Assembly: GCA_016719895.1 (NCBI GenBank)
Contig: JADJYG010000023.1
Coordinates: 1 to 64,000 of the forward strand
Direction: 5' to 3'
Origin: Saprospirales bacterium
GTDB taxonomy: Bacteria; Bacteroidota; Bacteroidia; Chitinophagales; Saprospiraceae
DNA length: 64,000 nucleotides
Within the stretch, counting starts at the first letter, position 1, and every line of letters starts with the position of its first letter. This document shows, one piece after another, positions 8,591 to 17,385 of this stretch. The notes beneath the pieces are model-generated. The model saw only the letters and a program-made list of their open reading frames with translations. It was not told the origin of the DNA and searched no databases. The position numbers and the translations under genes are program-made.

Positions 8591-9637
8591 ATGAAAATTT
8601 TGCTCCTCCGCAACAGCCGAATCCCCACCAAAAACTATGACGACGCCGAACGCGTGCTGTGGTGGTTGGGGCGCCAGCTGTACGAAATGGGGCACGAGCC
8701 CATGTTTTTGGTCAAAAAAGAATCCGCCTGCGATTTTGGGCCGGTTTTTACCCTCGATGAAAAACAGTCGCTTTCTGCTCAAATACCGGCAGAAGCCGAG
8801 GTTCTGCATTTTTTTTACCGGCCGGCGGCAGCGGTTTTCGATGTAGACAAGCCCTACCTGATCACTAATTTTGAAAACAGCACGGAAGCCGAAACCTTCG
8901 ATGCCAACACCGTGTTTTTATCGGCCAATCACGCCATGCGCCACGGCGGTGAAGTGTATGTGTATCCCGGGATCGACTACCGGGATTACGGCCGGGTATT
9001 GCTCGATTTCCCGCGCAATTACTTCCATTTTTTGGGCGATGCGGCCTGGCGCGGTAAAAATGTGCATGGCGCCATCGACCTGGCCGCACGCGCCGGCACC
9101 CGGGTGCATGTGATCGGCGGGTCGAGGGTCAATTTTAGAAAAGGCCTGCGTATTACGCTGAGCCCCAGCGCGCGGTTTCACGGCGTACTCAGTCGCGACG
9201 GGCGCAATATGATGCTCAATGGCTCCAAAGGCCTGCTCTTCCCCATTATCTGGCACGAGCCTTTTGGCCTCGCCGTGCCGGAAAGCTTGTATTTCGGGTG
9301 CCCCGTATTCGGCACGCCTTATGGCGCGCTGCCCGAACTCCTTTGCCGAAAAGCCAGCACCGACGGCCGCAAATGGACCGGCCAGGTGGACGCCTGCTTT
9401 TCGGAATTCGGCTGTCTGTCGGTAAAACGCTCCGAACTCGTGGAGGCCATCCGCCATTCCGATGCCTTTTTACCCGACCGCTGCCTCGAATACGCCATGG
9501 ACTGTTTTTCCGCCGGGCGTATGGCCCGCGATTACCTGCAACTGTATGAAAAAGTGCTCAACGGAAAACCCCTGCACACCAGCGCGCCTGTAATGGAACA
9601 GGCGCCAGACAACAAGTTTTTGCCCCTGGAAGCCTGA
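8591..9637 (+). CDS. Family 4-like glycosyltransferase
   Basis: Predicted retaining GT-B glycosyltransferase of 348 residues. The N-terminal half starts MKILLLRNSRIPTKN and has the usual Rossmann strand. The C-terminal nucleotide-sugar half contains HEPFGLAVPE, the E-x7-E donor-binding motif (Glu223 and Glu231), followed by YFGCPVFGTPYGALPEL. The acceptor and sugar are unknown. It is divergent from folC and followed by the first copy of a MITE-like element. Confidence 0.8.
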   Translation: MKILLLRNSRIPTKNYDDAERVLWWLGRQLYEMGHEPMFLVKKESACDFGPVFTLDEKQSLSAQIPAEAEVLHFFYRPAAAVFDVDKPYLITNFENSTEAETFDANTVFLSANHAMRHGGEVYVYPGIDYRDYGRVLLDFPRNYFHFLGDAAWRGKNVHGAIDLAARAGTRVHVIGGSRVNFRKGLRITLSPSARFHGVLSRDGRNMMLNGSKGLLFPIIWHEPFGLAVPESLYFGCPVFGTPYGALPELLCRKASTDGRKWTGQVDACFSEFGCLSVKRSELVEAIRHSDAFLPDRCLEYAMDCFSAGRMARDYLQLYEKVLNGKPLHTSAPVMEQAPDNKFLPLEA

Positions 9638-9660
9638 TGCGATGCTTCTGCAACCGTTTT

Positions 9661-9804
9661 GCATGTTGGGGATTTTCCGAATCGGCGCTGCCGGGCCAAA
9701 AACGGGGGCGTTGCGTCAGTTTTGCGTTTTGAGCATGTGGGGACTCTGTGACTGAAAAAGGCGAAAGGCGAAAAAGAGCCGTTTGGCCGGCGAAATCCCA
9801 CATG
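9661..9804. repeat. MITE-like element, copy 1
   Basis: This segment begins GCATGTTGGGGATTTTCC and ends with an imperfect inverted copy (GGCCGGCGAAATCCCACATG). Inside it has GTGGGGACTCTGTGACTGAA, shared exactly with the copy at 15072-15225. It encodes no protein. The termini are more degenerate than in copy 2. Confidence 0.7.
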
Positions 9805-9891
9805 AATATCCTCTGTGGCCTTTGTGGATCTCTTGTTCCACAAGGGCGATCCTGGGCGATGGCAGCATCCATACGCTTCAGATGAAAACTT

Positions 9892-9899
9892 TATCTTTG
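9892..9899 (+). promoter_or_regulatory. TAnnTTTG -7 box (TATCTTTG) of the hydroxylase gene
   Basis: TATCTTTG matches the Bacteroidota -7 consensus and lies 36 bases upstream of the ATG at 9936. A -33 TTTG was not seen at ideal spacing. Confidence 0.45.
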
Positions 9900-9935
9900 G
9901 CCGGCTGTTTATCCAGACTTAATTGATTCACATAT

Positions 9936-10442
9936 ATGGCAACTTGGTTGGTTTACACCCTTATCACCCTGGCCGCATACGCCGGCATGGAATTCATGGC
10001 CTGGTTCACCCATAAATACCTCATGCACGGCTGGTTGTGGAGCTGGCATGAAGACCACCATAAACCCAGGCACGAAAAAGAAGGCTTCTTTGAAAAAAAC
10101 GACCGGTTTTTTCTGGTTTTTGCCATCCCCAGCATGCTCTGCTACCTTCTTGGCGGCCTGACGCCACATCTCTGGGTTCTGTTTATCGGTGTCGGGATTT
10201 CGCTGTATGGCCTCACCTATTTCCTCATTCACGACGTATACATCCACCGGCGTTTCAACTGGTTCCGGCAATTGGACAGTGTCTACTCCCGGGCTATCCT
10301 GCGCGCACACGGCGCGCACCACGCCAAAACGACCAGGGAAGACGGCGAGTCGTTCGGGCTGCTCATCGTAGCGCCTAAATATTTCCGGAAACGAAATGCA
10401 CAGAAGAACGCGGGGGCCGGCTCACAGGCCGCCGATAATTAA
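9936..10442 (+). CDS. crtZ: Beta-carotene hydroxylase CrtZ-like
   Basis: Di-iron membrane hydroxylase of the CrtZ/fatty-acid hydroxylase superfamily, expected to hydroxylate the beta rings of carotenoids to give zeaxanthin-type pigments. The 168-residue protein has all the histidine clusters (HKYLMH, HEDHH, HDVYIHRR, HGAHHA) interleaved with hydrophobic helices. Other carotenoid genes are absent from the window. It is convergent with the alkyltransferase-like gene. Confidence 0.85.
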   Translation: MATWLVYTLITLAAYAGMEFMAWFTHKYLMHGWLWSWHEDHHKPRHEKEGFFEKNDRFFLVFAIPSMLCYLLGGLTPHLWVLFIGVGISLYGLTYFLIHDVYIHRRFNWFRQLDSVYSRAILRAHGAHHAKTTREDGESFGLLIVAPKYFRKRNAQKNAGAGSQAADN

Positions 10443-10626
10443 ATATTGGGTATTGAACATTGTCCAGTGATTCTCGCTTTGCCTTTAACCGCCGCTTCTC
10501 CCGACGCGAAGAATTTGGTGCAAACCGGGAATTGCTGAACATGGCTGCGCTTAACAGGGCGTTTCCACATCCAAAACCGGAGTGTTTCCGGAATACCGAA
10601 CGGGGTGCTGTGCGGTACAGGAGCCC

Positions 10627-10980
10627 CTAATCGAACGGCTCCCAATCCTCCCCCAGCCCATCGGCCGGATGCCAGAAATGCCGGTCGAAACCGACGACAC
10701 AACTTTCTTCCACCCCTACTCCTTCGGCTTCCAGCAGCTCCTGCATCAGGGTGGGTGTGGCAAAGTGATGCCGCCCGCTGAGCTCCCCTTTGCGATTCAC
10801 GACCCGGTGGGCCGGTACGCCGTCGGCTGTAAAGCTGTTGTTCAACGCCCACCCGACCATGCGGGACGCCCCCAGGGCCAGAAAATCGGCAATCGCGCCA
10901 TAAGTGGTCACGCGGCCGGGTGGAATTTCCCGCACAACGGCATACACCAGGTCAAAATAACTGGGTTTTTCCTTTGCCAT
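10627..10980 (-). CDS. Alkyltransferase-like protein (MGMT family, no active-site Cys)
   Basis: DNA-binding domain of the O6-alkylguanine-DNA alkyltransferase fold, 117 residues. The helix-turn-helix segment (GRVTTYGAIADFLALGASRMVG) and the Asn hinge are present. The active-site loop reads PAHRV at residues 56-60, where alkyltransferases have PCHRV and E. coli ATL has PWHRV. It therefore cannot transfer alkyl groups to Cys and probably binds lesions to signal repair, as ATLs do. The ATG at 10980 was chosen; upstream codons offer only a TTG. It follows rsmA after 11 bases, forming an operon. Confidence 0.85.
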   Translation of the reverse strand: MAKEKPSYFDLVYAVVREIPPGRVTTYGAIADFLALGASRMVGWALNNSFTADGVPAHRVVNRKGELSGRHHFATPTLMQELLEAEGVGVEESCVVGFDRHFWHPADGLGEDWEPFD

Positions 10981-10991
10981 ACGCGCCAAAA

Positions 10992-11792
10992 TTACGGGTT
11001 GTCTTGTTGGTTGTCTTGTTTTTGCATGGCCGCCGAGCGCTGGGCCAACCGTACATATTCCTCCCAGCCCAGCCGCTCGGGTCGTTGTTCGAAATACAGG
11101 TCGCTCATAAGGAGTTCGGGCGGAAAAAACGGCTTTAGCGTATTGCGGAGCATTTTGCGGCGCTGGTTGAAAGCGGTTTTTACGATGGTCCGGAAGCGTT
11201 TTTCATCGCAGTCCAGTTCGATCTTTTCTTTCCGGGTCAGCCGTATGACCGCCGATTGAACTTTCGGCGGCGGATTAAACGACCCGCGCTCTACCGTGAA
11301 CAGGTATTCCGTTTGATAAAACGCCTGTATCAGCACGCTGGTAATGCCGTACACCTTGGTACCGGGCGCCGACACCACGCGGTCGGCTACTTCTTTTTGA
11401 AACATGCCGACCATTTCGGGTATCTGCCGGCGGAAATCGAGCAGTTTGAAAAGAATTTGGGTGCTGATGTTGTAGGGGAAGTTGCCGATGAGGCAAAACG
11501 ACTTGCCGCCAAACACGGCAACGGGGTCGAAACGCAAAAAATCCTGGAGGATCAGGCGGTTTTCCAGACGGGGTAAATCTCGCTGGAGCAGGGCGACCAT
11601 ATCCCGGTCGGCTTCCACCGCATAAAGCGTATAGCCGCCCTGGTGGAGCAAATGCCGGGTGAGCATGCCGGTTCCGGGGCCGATTTCCAGCACCAGGCCG
11701 GTTTGTTCGGCCAGCCGCAGGCTGCCGGCTATACGCGCGGCAATGCTGTCGTTTTTTAAAAAATGTTGTCCGTATGATTTTTTTGCCTGCAT
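10992..11792 (-). CDS. rsmA: 16S rRNA dimethyladenosine transferase RsmA (KsgA)
   Basis: SAM-dependent methyltransferase that dimethylates the two adjacent adenines in the 3' hairpin of 16S rRNA. The 266-residue protein begins KKSYGQHFLKNDSIAARI. It has the SAM motif LEIGPGTGMLTRHLL and the catalytic NFPYNIST, and its C-terminal helical domain includes FNQRRKMLRNTLK. It leads a two-gene minus-strand operon with the alkyltransferase-like gene. Confidence 0.96.
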   Translation of the reverse strand: MQAKKSYGQHFLKNDSIAARIAGSLRLAEQTGLVLEIGPGTGMLTRHLLHQGGYTLYAVEADRDMVALLQRDLPRLENRLILQDFLRFDPVAVFGGKSFCLIGNFPYNISTQILFKLLDFRRQIPEMVGMFQKEVADRVVSAPGTKVYGITSVLIQAFYQTEYLFTVERGSFNPPPKVQSAVIRLTRKEKIELDCDEKRFRTIVKTAFNQRRKMLRNTLKPFFPPELLMSDLYFEQRPERLGWEEYVRLAQRSAAMQKQDNQQDNP

Positions 11793-12021
11793 CAGATTGG
11801 GAAATCAAGGCGAAATACCGGTCGCTCAGCCGTGCCTGCCGCCGGAAACCGCTGCTACCCGGCCGCAATATCCGCTTATTCCCGGCAAAGGCAAAATCAT
11901 AGCATACGCCCGCAGCCCGCTGACTATCCTCATGGTCCGGCCTGACCCCCGCCCTTGCGCTTTTACCGCAAATAAGGCAAAACTTTGCATATTTCCCAAC
12001 TATTCGATAAACACTTGAGCT

Positions 12022-13713
12022 ATGCGTATATTCCTGTTTTTCTTGTCGGCCGCTTTTTTCGTCGGTGGCCCTGTGGCTTTTACTCAAACGGATAAAGCGC
12101 TGCTGGGCGAGCTGGCGCGGGAGAATAAAAAATCCGTCGAAGCCCTGGCGCTATACCCCGAAGACGCGCGTTTGGCCATTCTGGAGGCCTCTAAATATCC
12201 GGAAGTGCTGGTCAAAATGCAAAACATGCACGAAAAAACCAGTGCGGCCTTTCGCACCCTCATCGAGGACTTTCCGCGCAGCACGCAGACGGTATTTTTC
12301 GACCTGACCCGCTACCCGGGCCTGGTGGCCGGCTTGGTCGCCCGGCGGGATAATCCGGTAGCCCTCCGGCAGGCGCTTGAAGTATTGCCGGACAACAGCC
12401 GCGAGGAGGCCTACGGCGTGGTCGAACGCCAAATGTATACCCTGGTGAAAATGAACGACCTCAACGGCACGGCCCAGGGAGCATTCGAATCCATGACCGG
12501 CGGCTACCCGGAGCCCGCCCGGAATGCCTTTCGCAAACTGCTGGAGCTCCCGGAGGTCGTGGATATCCTCAACGAGGACCTGCGCTTCACCGTGCTGGTA
12601 GGCGATGTGTATCGGGAAGACCCGACCTGGGTGATCCAAAAAATGGATTCGTTGAGCCTGACCGTTGCACGCGCGCATGCAGAGGAGTTGGACGCCTGGA
12701 AAAAAACGGTTGAATCCGATCCTGAAGCCCGCGAAGAATTGCAAGCCGCCGCCCGCGAATATTCCGATGAATACGGCTACACCGACGAGGTGTACGATAT
12801 AATCCAGGCCGACGACTTGTATGCCGAGCCGGTTGCCGAAGCAGCCCCCGCGGTGGTCGAGCGGCACTATTATTACAATTACTCCTATTGGTTCGGCTAT
12901 CCGTGGTGGGCGCCGCAGCCGTGCTGGCGGCCGTATCCATACTGGTGGTACTGGGGATTTTACCCCTACGACCGGGCGATAATTATCGTACATTTACCTT
13001 CGTATCACTTTATGAACTGGTATTTTTACCACCCACACCACCACCACGTATACAATCGCCTGTCCACCCATTTCGTAAACCACTACTATGCACACCGCAA
13101 TTCCGGAACCACCATCACAACGGGTGTAGGTGAATGGCGCAACCACAACCGGGCAATCCTGTCGGACGAGTGGCTGACCGACAAAAGCCGCCTGCCCGAA
13201 CGGCTGCGGGAATACGGGCGGTTTGAACAAAGACGGCAAACGTTTAACCAGAAAAACCCCGGCCGTTCGATGGGCAGTACGGAATACCTGGAAAAAAATG
13301 CCCGGCAGTATCCCGAGCTCGTGCGTTCGCGCGCGCAGGCCAACACGGAAATTCAGCGCGAGCGGACCGATGAGGATCGCCAGCGCTCCAACTGGGCGCC
13401 TGAAAAAGCGCCCGCGCCGGCTGACCGCTCCAAAACACAACCCACTCCGCCCACACGCACGGAACCGGCCGAGCCGGCGCCCCGGCCCGAACGCCCGGCC
13501 CGGCAGCCGGCCAAAAAACCCTCGATAGACGAAGCAAAGGATTACCACCGCGAGCGCTGGCAGACGCCCGAGCGCCCCGCAGCACAACCGAAACCAGCCA
13601 GGGCGCCGCAAGCCAAACCGGCCACCCCGGCGCCGCGAAAAGAACCGCCAAAAACCAAACCGGCCGAAAAACAACAGCCGGCGCCCAAAGCCCGGAAGGA
13701 GCGCGAAGGGTAG
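12022..13713 (+). CDS. Secreted DUF3300-like protein with aromatic/His-rich centre
   Basis: Protein of 563 residues with an N-terminal signal peptide (about 1-22). Residues about 25-270 form a helical domain in which segments built around 'YPE' and 'DNP' recur. The middle (about 277-350) is extremely rich in Tyr, Trp, Pro and His (for example WWAPQPCWRPYPYWWYWGFY and HPHHHHVY). The C-terminal 200 residues are Pro/Ala/Lys/Arg-rich and probably disordered. The layout recalls DUF3300 proteins of unknown function. Extracytoplasmic location is inferred from the signal peptide. It is divergent from rsmA. Confidence 0.65.
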   Translation: MRIFLFFLSAAFFVGGPVAFTQTDKALLGELARENKKSVEALALYPEDARLAILEASKYPEVLVKMQNMHEKTSAAFRTLIEDFPRSTQTVFFDLTRYPGLVAGLVARRDNPVALRQALEVLPDNSREEAYGVVERQMYTLVKMNDLNGTAQGAFESMTGGYPEPARNAFRKLLELPEVVDILNEDLRFTVLVGDVYREDPTWVIQKMDSLSLTVARAHAEELDAWKKTVESDPEAREELQAAAREYSDEYGYTDEVYDIIQADDLYAEPVAEAAPAVVERHYYYNYSYWFGYPWWAPQPCWRPYPYWWYWGFYPYDRAIIIVHLPSYHFMNWYFYHPHHHHVYNRLSTHFVNHYYAHRNSGTTITTGVGEWRNHNRAILSDEWLTDKSRLPERLREYGRFEQRRQTFNQKNPGRSMGSTEYLEKNARQYPELVRSRAQANTEIQRERTDEDRQRSNWAPEKAPAPADRSKTQPTPPTRTEPAEPAPRPERPARQPAKKPSIDEAKDYHRERWQTPERPAAQPKPARAPQAKPATPAPRKEPPKTKPAEKQQPAPKARKEREG

Positions 13714-13775
13714 CCCGGCGCCACCGCTTTTATCCGGATATTGCTAAAAAAATTTATTTATTAAAAACCGGTACC

Positions 13776-14969
13776 ATGAAAACAATATCTTTCTGGACGG
13801 GCGCCGCGTTGCTCCTGTTCGCCATTGCCCTGCCGGCGCAAAGCGCCAACATCCTGACCGGCGAGTCTGTTCGAATCGCCCAACCTGTTGACGGCAACGT
13901 GTATGCCGGCGCCGGCGAAATAACGATCGATGCCGTGGTGAACGGCGATGTCACGGCCGGCGCCGGCGAGCTGCGCGTGTCAGACACCATCCGGCGCGAC
14001 CTGATCGTGGGCGGCGGCCGGGTGCGCGTAGACGGGGTGATCGGCGAGGACCTGCGCTGCGGCGGCGGCGAAGTCACACTACTGGGCAACGTATTGGGCG
14101 ATGTAGTGGTGGGCTGCGGCCAACTCGAAATAGGCCGCGACGCCGTGATCTATGGCGACCTGGTTGTCGGAGGCGGAAAAGTGCGCGTGTACGGCCGGGT
14201 AATGGGGTCCGTTATTTTAGCGGGCGGCGAAGTCGGTTTTGAAGGCACCGCGGAAAAAGACGCCGAGATCCGGGGCGGCGATGTACGCCTTGACGGTGTG
14301 TTTCGCGGGCCATGCAAAATAGCGGCCGAAACAATAGAACTGGGCGCCGGCGCCGCTTTCTATCAGCCGGTGCGCTACTGGCAAAAAGCCGGCGAGCTTG
14401 ATTTCACGGGTCACCTGCGCGAAGGCGCAACGGCTGCGTTTGATACCGGCCTCCGGCAAGACATGCGCCAAACCGAATGGCAGTATTTCTCCCGCGGGTT
14501 GTCGGTGTTTTTTCTGTTCCGGCTTTTGGCCGGCAGTGTGCTGATTGTCACCCTGTTGTTGTTGTTCGAGCGCTTTTTCCGCCGGGCTGGCGAAGGTTTG
14601 CCAGCCCAGTGGCTCCACCGTTTCGGCATGGGCATGTTGTACCTCATCGGACTTCCGGTGGCGGTTATTTTCCTGTTCATCAGCGTGATCGGCATACCCG
14701 TCGGGTTGTTCGCCCTGTTTTTCTACCTCTTTTCCCTGTTGTTTGCGCCGTCGCTCAGCGCTGCGGTAGCAGCCAACGCAGTGGAACAATACCAGGGTTA
14801 TACCTGGAACCGCGGGCAACGCATCCTGGCGGCTATGGGCCTGCTGGCAGCCGTGCACCTGCTGTCGTGGATTCCCTTTATCGGCGTCCTGCTGACCCTG
14901 GTGGTGATTGGCATCGCCTTGGGCGGTATTGCCAAAGCGTTGGTGACGCGGCCGGCAGAGGGTTTCTGA
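13776..14969 (+). CDS. Beta-solenoid (polymer-forming/bactofilin-like) membrane protein
   Basis: The product has 397 residues. A signal peptide (ending LPAQSA) is followed by about 170 residues of short Gly/Val/Asp repeats (GGGRVRVDGVIGEDLRCGGG and similar), the pattern of a right-handed beta-solenoid related to polymer-forming cytoskeletal proteins. The C-terminal third has about four membrane helices, including LLAGSVLIVTLLLLF and AVIFLFISVIGIPVGLFALF. It probably places a solenoid outside or in the periplasm anchored to the inner membrane. Its function is unknown. It follows the DUF3300-like gene after 62 bases. Confidence 0.75.
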   Translation: MKTISFWTGAALLLFAIALPAQSANILTGESVRIAQPVDGNVYAGAGEITIDAVVNGDVTAGAGELRVSDTIRRDLIVGGGRVRVDGVIGEDLRCGGGEVTLLGNVLGDVVVGCGQLEIGRDAVIYGDLVVGGGKVRVYGRVMGSVILAGGEVGFEGTAEKDAEIRGGDVRLDGVFRGPCKIAAETIELGAGAAFYQPVRYWQKAGELDFTGHLREGATAAFDTGLRQDMRQTEWQYFSRGLSVFFLFRLLAGSVLIVTLLLLFERFFRRAGEGLPAQWLHRFGMGMLYLIGLPVAVIFLFISVIGIPVGLFALFFYLFSLLFAPSLSAAVAANAVEQYQGYTWNRGQRILAAMGLLAAVHLLSWIPFIGVLLTLVVIGIALGGIAKALVTRPAEGF

Positions 14970-15071
14970 GAGCGGCCCTTGGGGGCAGACGGCTTTCTTT
15001 GAGTTGTCGACAACTTGCTTTTTACCACCGAAACGTAAGCGTCTGCCCGCAAGCGTTGGCCATGGCAGTAA

Positions 15072-15225
15072 GCATGTTGGGGATTTTCCCGCCAGGCCAA
15101 AAACGAGGGTTTTTTGCGTCAGTTTTTGCGTTTTTGAAGGAGCATAGTGGGGACTCTGTGACTGAAAAAAGGTGAAAAATGGCGGAAAAAGAACCGTTTT
15201 GGGCCCGGCGGAAAAATCCCCAACA
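15072..15225. repeat. MITE-like element, copy 2 with 19-bp terminal inverted repeats
   Basis: The left end TGTTGGGGATTTTCCCGCC (15075-15093) pairs with the right end GGCGGAAAAATCCCCAACA (15207-15225) with one mismatch, and weaker complementarity continues inward. The core carries GTGGGGACTCTGTGACTGAA, shared with copy 1 at 9661. No ORF of note lies inside. This is the structure expected of a small non-autonomous mobile element or a long palindromic intergenic repeat. No target duplication is obvious. Confidence 0.75.
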
Positions 15226-15373
15226 GGCTCTAAGCCGGATTGAGTTTTCGCTTGGGCTGTATGAGCAGTACACCGCGCCGATGTTTGGAGAAAGGACAGG
15301 AAAGGAAAAAAGAGAATTATACCCTGCGCAAACTCATCACTCGACCCAAATCTCTACCCACATCCAAACTAAA

Positions 15374-15410
15374 AAAGGCTAACAATCTGACAGCCAGAAA
15401 GTTAGCCTTT
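15374..15410 (-). terminator. Intrinsic terminator of the tRNA operon
   Basis: A 10-bp perfect inverted repeat (AAAGGCTAAC / GTTAGCCTTT) with a 17-base loop. On the minus strand it is followed directly by a T run, just downstream of tRNA-Pro. Confidence 0.8.
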
Positions 15411-15414
15411 ATAG

Positions 15415-15491
15415 TGGTCGGGATGACTGGATTCGAACCAGCGACCTCGTCGTCCCGAACGACGCGCGCTACCGGGCTGCGCTACATCCCG
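15415..15491 (-). tRNA. tRNA-Pro (CGG)
   Basis: The minus strand folds as a cloverleaf. The acceptor CGGGATG pairs with CATCCCG. The anticodon arm is CGTCG-TTCGGGA-CGACG with anticodon CGG, the T loop is GGTTCGAATCC, the discriminator is A, and CCA is encoded at 15415-15417. It reads proline CCG codons. It lies 16 bases downstream of tRNA-Thr and is probably transcribed with it. Confidence 0.95.
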
Positions 15492-15507
15492 CCTATGGTG
15501 GTTAATA

Positions 15508-15582
15508 TGGAGCCGGACAAGGGATTTGAACCCTCGACCTGCTGATTACGAATCAGCTGCTCTACCGCTGAGCTAATCCGGC
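15508..15582 (-). tRNA. tRNA-Thr (CGT)
   Basis: Minus-strand cloverleaf. The acceptor GCCGGAT pairs with GTCCGGC (one T-G pair). The D arm is AGCTCAGCGGTAGAGC and the anticodon arm GCTGA-TTCGTAA-TCAGC with anticodon CGT. The T loop is GGTTCAAATCC, the discriminator is T, and CCA is encoded at 15508-15510. It reads threonine ACG codons. Confidence 0.95.
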
Positions 15583-15854
15583 CGGTGCAGGAAAACCAAA
15601 CAATTTACACGCCAGTTCCCCGGTACAAAAGCTTTTCTTTAAAAGCGGCGGCAAAGATACACGCCTGGAATGGAATTGAACAAGCCTTGCGAAAGATTTT
15701 AATTTTTTTGCTCCAACTGCCGCAGCAGCCTGCCCAAAGCCCGCGGGGTTTGTCCGGCCGCCGGGCTGTCAGGGGCGCCAAAGCCGGGGCGGATATGGTG
15801 GATAAACCGGCGAAAAGTAACACCTTTGCCCCGAGATCAAACGCTACCCGACCC

Positions 15855-17372
15855 ATGCATCCCGACGTACAGATTGCCCGCTGGAACCCCGGGTTCCGGG
15901 AAGTTTTCTACCGCCTCAACCGCGCCTGGATAGAGGCCGACTACCCGCTGGAACCCATCGACATTGCCGTACTGACCGACCCGGAAACACATATTCTAGC
16001 CGGTGGCGGAAGCATTTTATCGGCCATACTTGGCGGCGAAGTAGTGGGGGTGGTGGCCCTGCGCCCTTTGGGCGACCAGACCTTTGAACTGACCAAAATG
16101 GCGGTGGATACGCCCTGGCGCAGTCGCGGTATTGGCAAACAGCTGTTGCGGGCAGCCCTGGATGAAGCCCGAAGCCTGGGCGCCCGGCGCGTGATTTTGT
16201 ATTCCAATACGAAAACTTCGAATTCAGCCGTACATTTATACCGAAATACTGGATTCCGGGAAATACCGCTTGAAACCGGCTTATACAAACGTGCTGACAT
16301 TAAAATGGAACTATTGACCAACGCAATTCCCATCGAAAAAACCACCCACAGCCGCCTGCCGGAAACCGACCTCAACCGCTTGGTTTTCGGCGAAATCGTA
16401 TCCGATCACATGCTGCTGGCGGATTACCGCGACGGCGCCTGGCAAACGCCGCACATCATGCCTTACGCGAATCTTTCGCTGCCCCCCACCACCATGGGAT
16501 TGCACTATGGGCAGATCGTCTGGGAAGGTATGAAAGCTTTTCGCTATGCTGACGGACGGGCCGCTATTTTCCGCATCGACCGCCATGCCCAGCGGCTCAA
16601 CCGTTCCCTGGAACGCATGGCCATGCCGTATATGCCGGATGCCTATTTTGAAGAGTGTATCCGAACCCTGGTCGCCCTCGATACCGGCTGGGTGCCGCCG
16701 TCGACCGGCTCGGCGCTGTACATCCGGCCCCTGCTGTTCGCCGCCGATACTACCTTCGGCGTTAAAGTGTCGGGAACCTACCGGTTTGTGGTGTTCACCG
16801 GGCCCGTCCCACCCTACTATTCCCATGCGCTGAAAGTGAAAGTGGAAGAAAACTACGTGCGTGCGGCAAAAGGCGGCACCGGGGCGGCCAAGTGCGCCGG
16901 CAACTACGGCGGCGCCCTGTACCCCACTCAACTGGCCCGCGCTCAAGGCTTCGACCAGGTGCTCTGGACCGACGGCTCCCCCGAACTGTATATCGAAGAA
17001 TCGGGCACGATGAACGTCATGTTTATCCTCGACGGCAAAGTGGTCACCCCGGGCCTGTCCGACACGACGCTCGACGGCATCACACGCGACAGCATCCTGA
17101 CGATGGCCGCCGACATGGGCTACCCCACCGAAGAGCGCCGGATCAGCGCTTTCGAACTGGTGGACGCACACCGTCGCGGGGTCCTGCAGGAAGCCTTCGG
17201 TGTCGGCACAGCCGCCGTGACAGCGCCATTCGAAAGTATCAGCGTTCGCGACACAACCCTGAAACTGCCGCCCGTACATCCCGGCGTATTTGCTTTGCAA
17301 GCCCGCGAACGGCTGCAAGACATCCGCAGCGGCGCCCTGCCGGACGTGTACGGATGGCTGACACTGGTGTGA
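15855..17372 (+). CDS. ilvE: GNAT acetyltransferase fused to branched-chain aminotransferase
   Basis: The frame encodes 505 residues. Residues 1 to about 152 are a GNAT N-acetyltransferase (VVGVVALRPLGDQTFELTKM, then the acetyl-CoA loop RSRGIGKQLL, ending GLYKRADIKMEL). With no stop, it runs into a complete class IV PLP branched-chain aminotransferase beginning LTNAIPIEKTTHSRLPETD. This half has GLHYGQIVWEGMKAF, AAKCAGNYGGALYPTQ and the GTAAVTAP region, and would be about 355 residues alone. An in-frame ATG at 16305 could start a free aminotransferase. The aminotransferase transaminates Leu, Ile and Val; the GNAT substrate is unknown. The start at 15855 was picked by GNAT family fit; the frame is open further upstream without similarity. 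Confidence 0.85.
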   Translation: MHPDVQIARWNPGFREVFYRLNRAWIEADYPLEPIDIAVLTDPETHILAGGGSILSAILGGEVVGVVALRPLGDQTFELTKMAVDTPWRSRGIGKQLLRAALDEARSLGARRVILYSNTKTSNSAVHLYRNTGFREIPLETGLYKRADIKMELLTNAIPIEKTTHSRLPETDLNRLVFGEIVSDHMLLADYRDGAWQTPHIMPYANLSLPPTTMGLHYGQIVWEGMKAFRYADGRAAIFRIDRHAQRLNRSLERMAMPYMPDAYFEECIRTLVALDTGWVPPSTGSALYIRPLLFAADTTFGVKVSGTYRFVVFTGPVPPYYSHALKVKVEENYVRAAKGGTGAAKCAGNYGGALYPTQLARAQGFDQVLWTDGSPELYIEESGTMNVMFILDGKVVTPGLSDTTLDGITRDSILTMAADMGYPTEERRISAFELVDAHRRGVLQEAFGVGTAAVTAPFESISVRDTTLKLPPVHPGVFALQARERLQDIRSGALPDVYGWLTLV

Positions 17373-17385
17373 GGGTTTGGATTTT

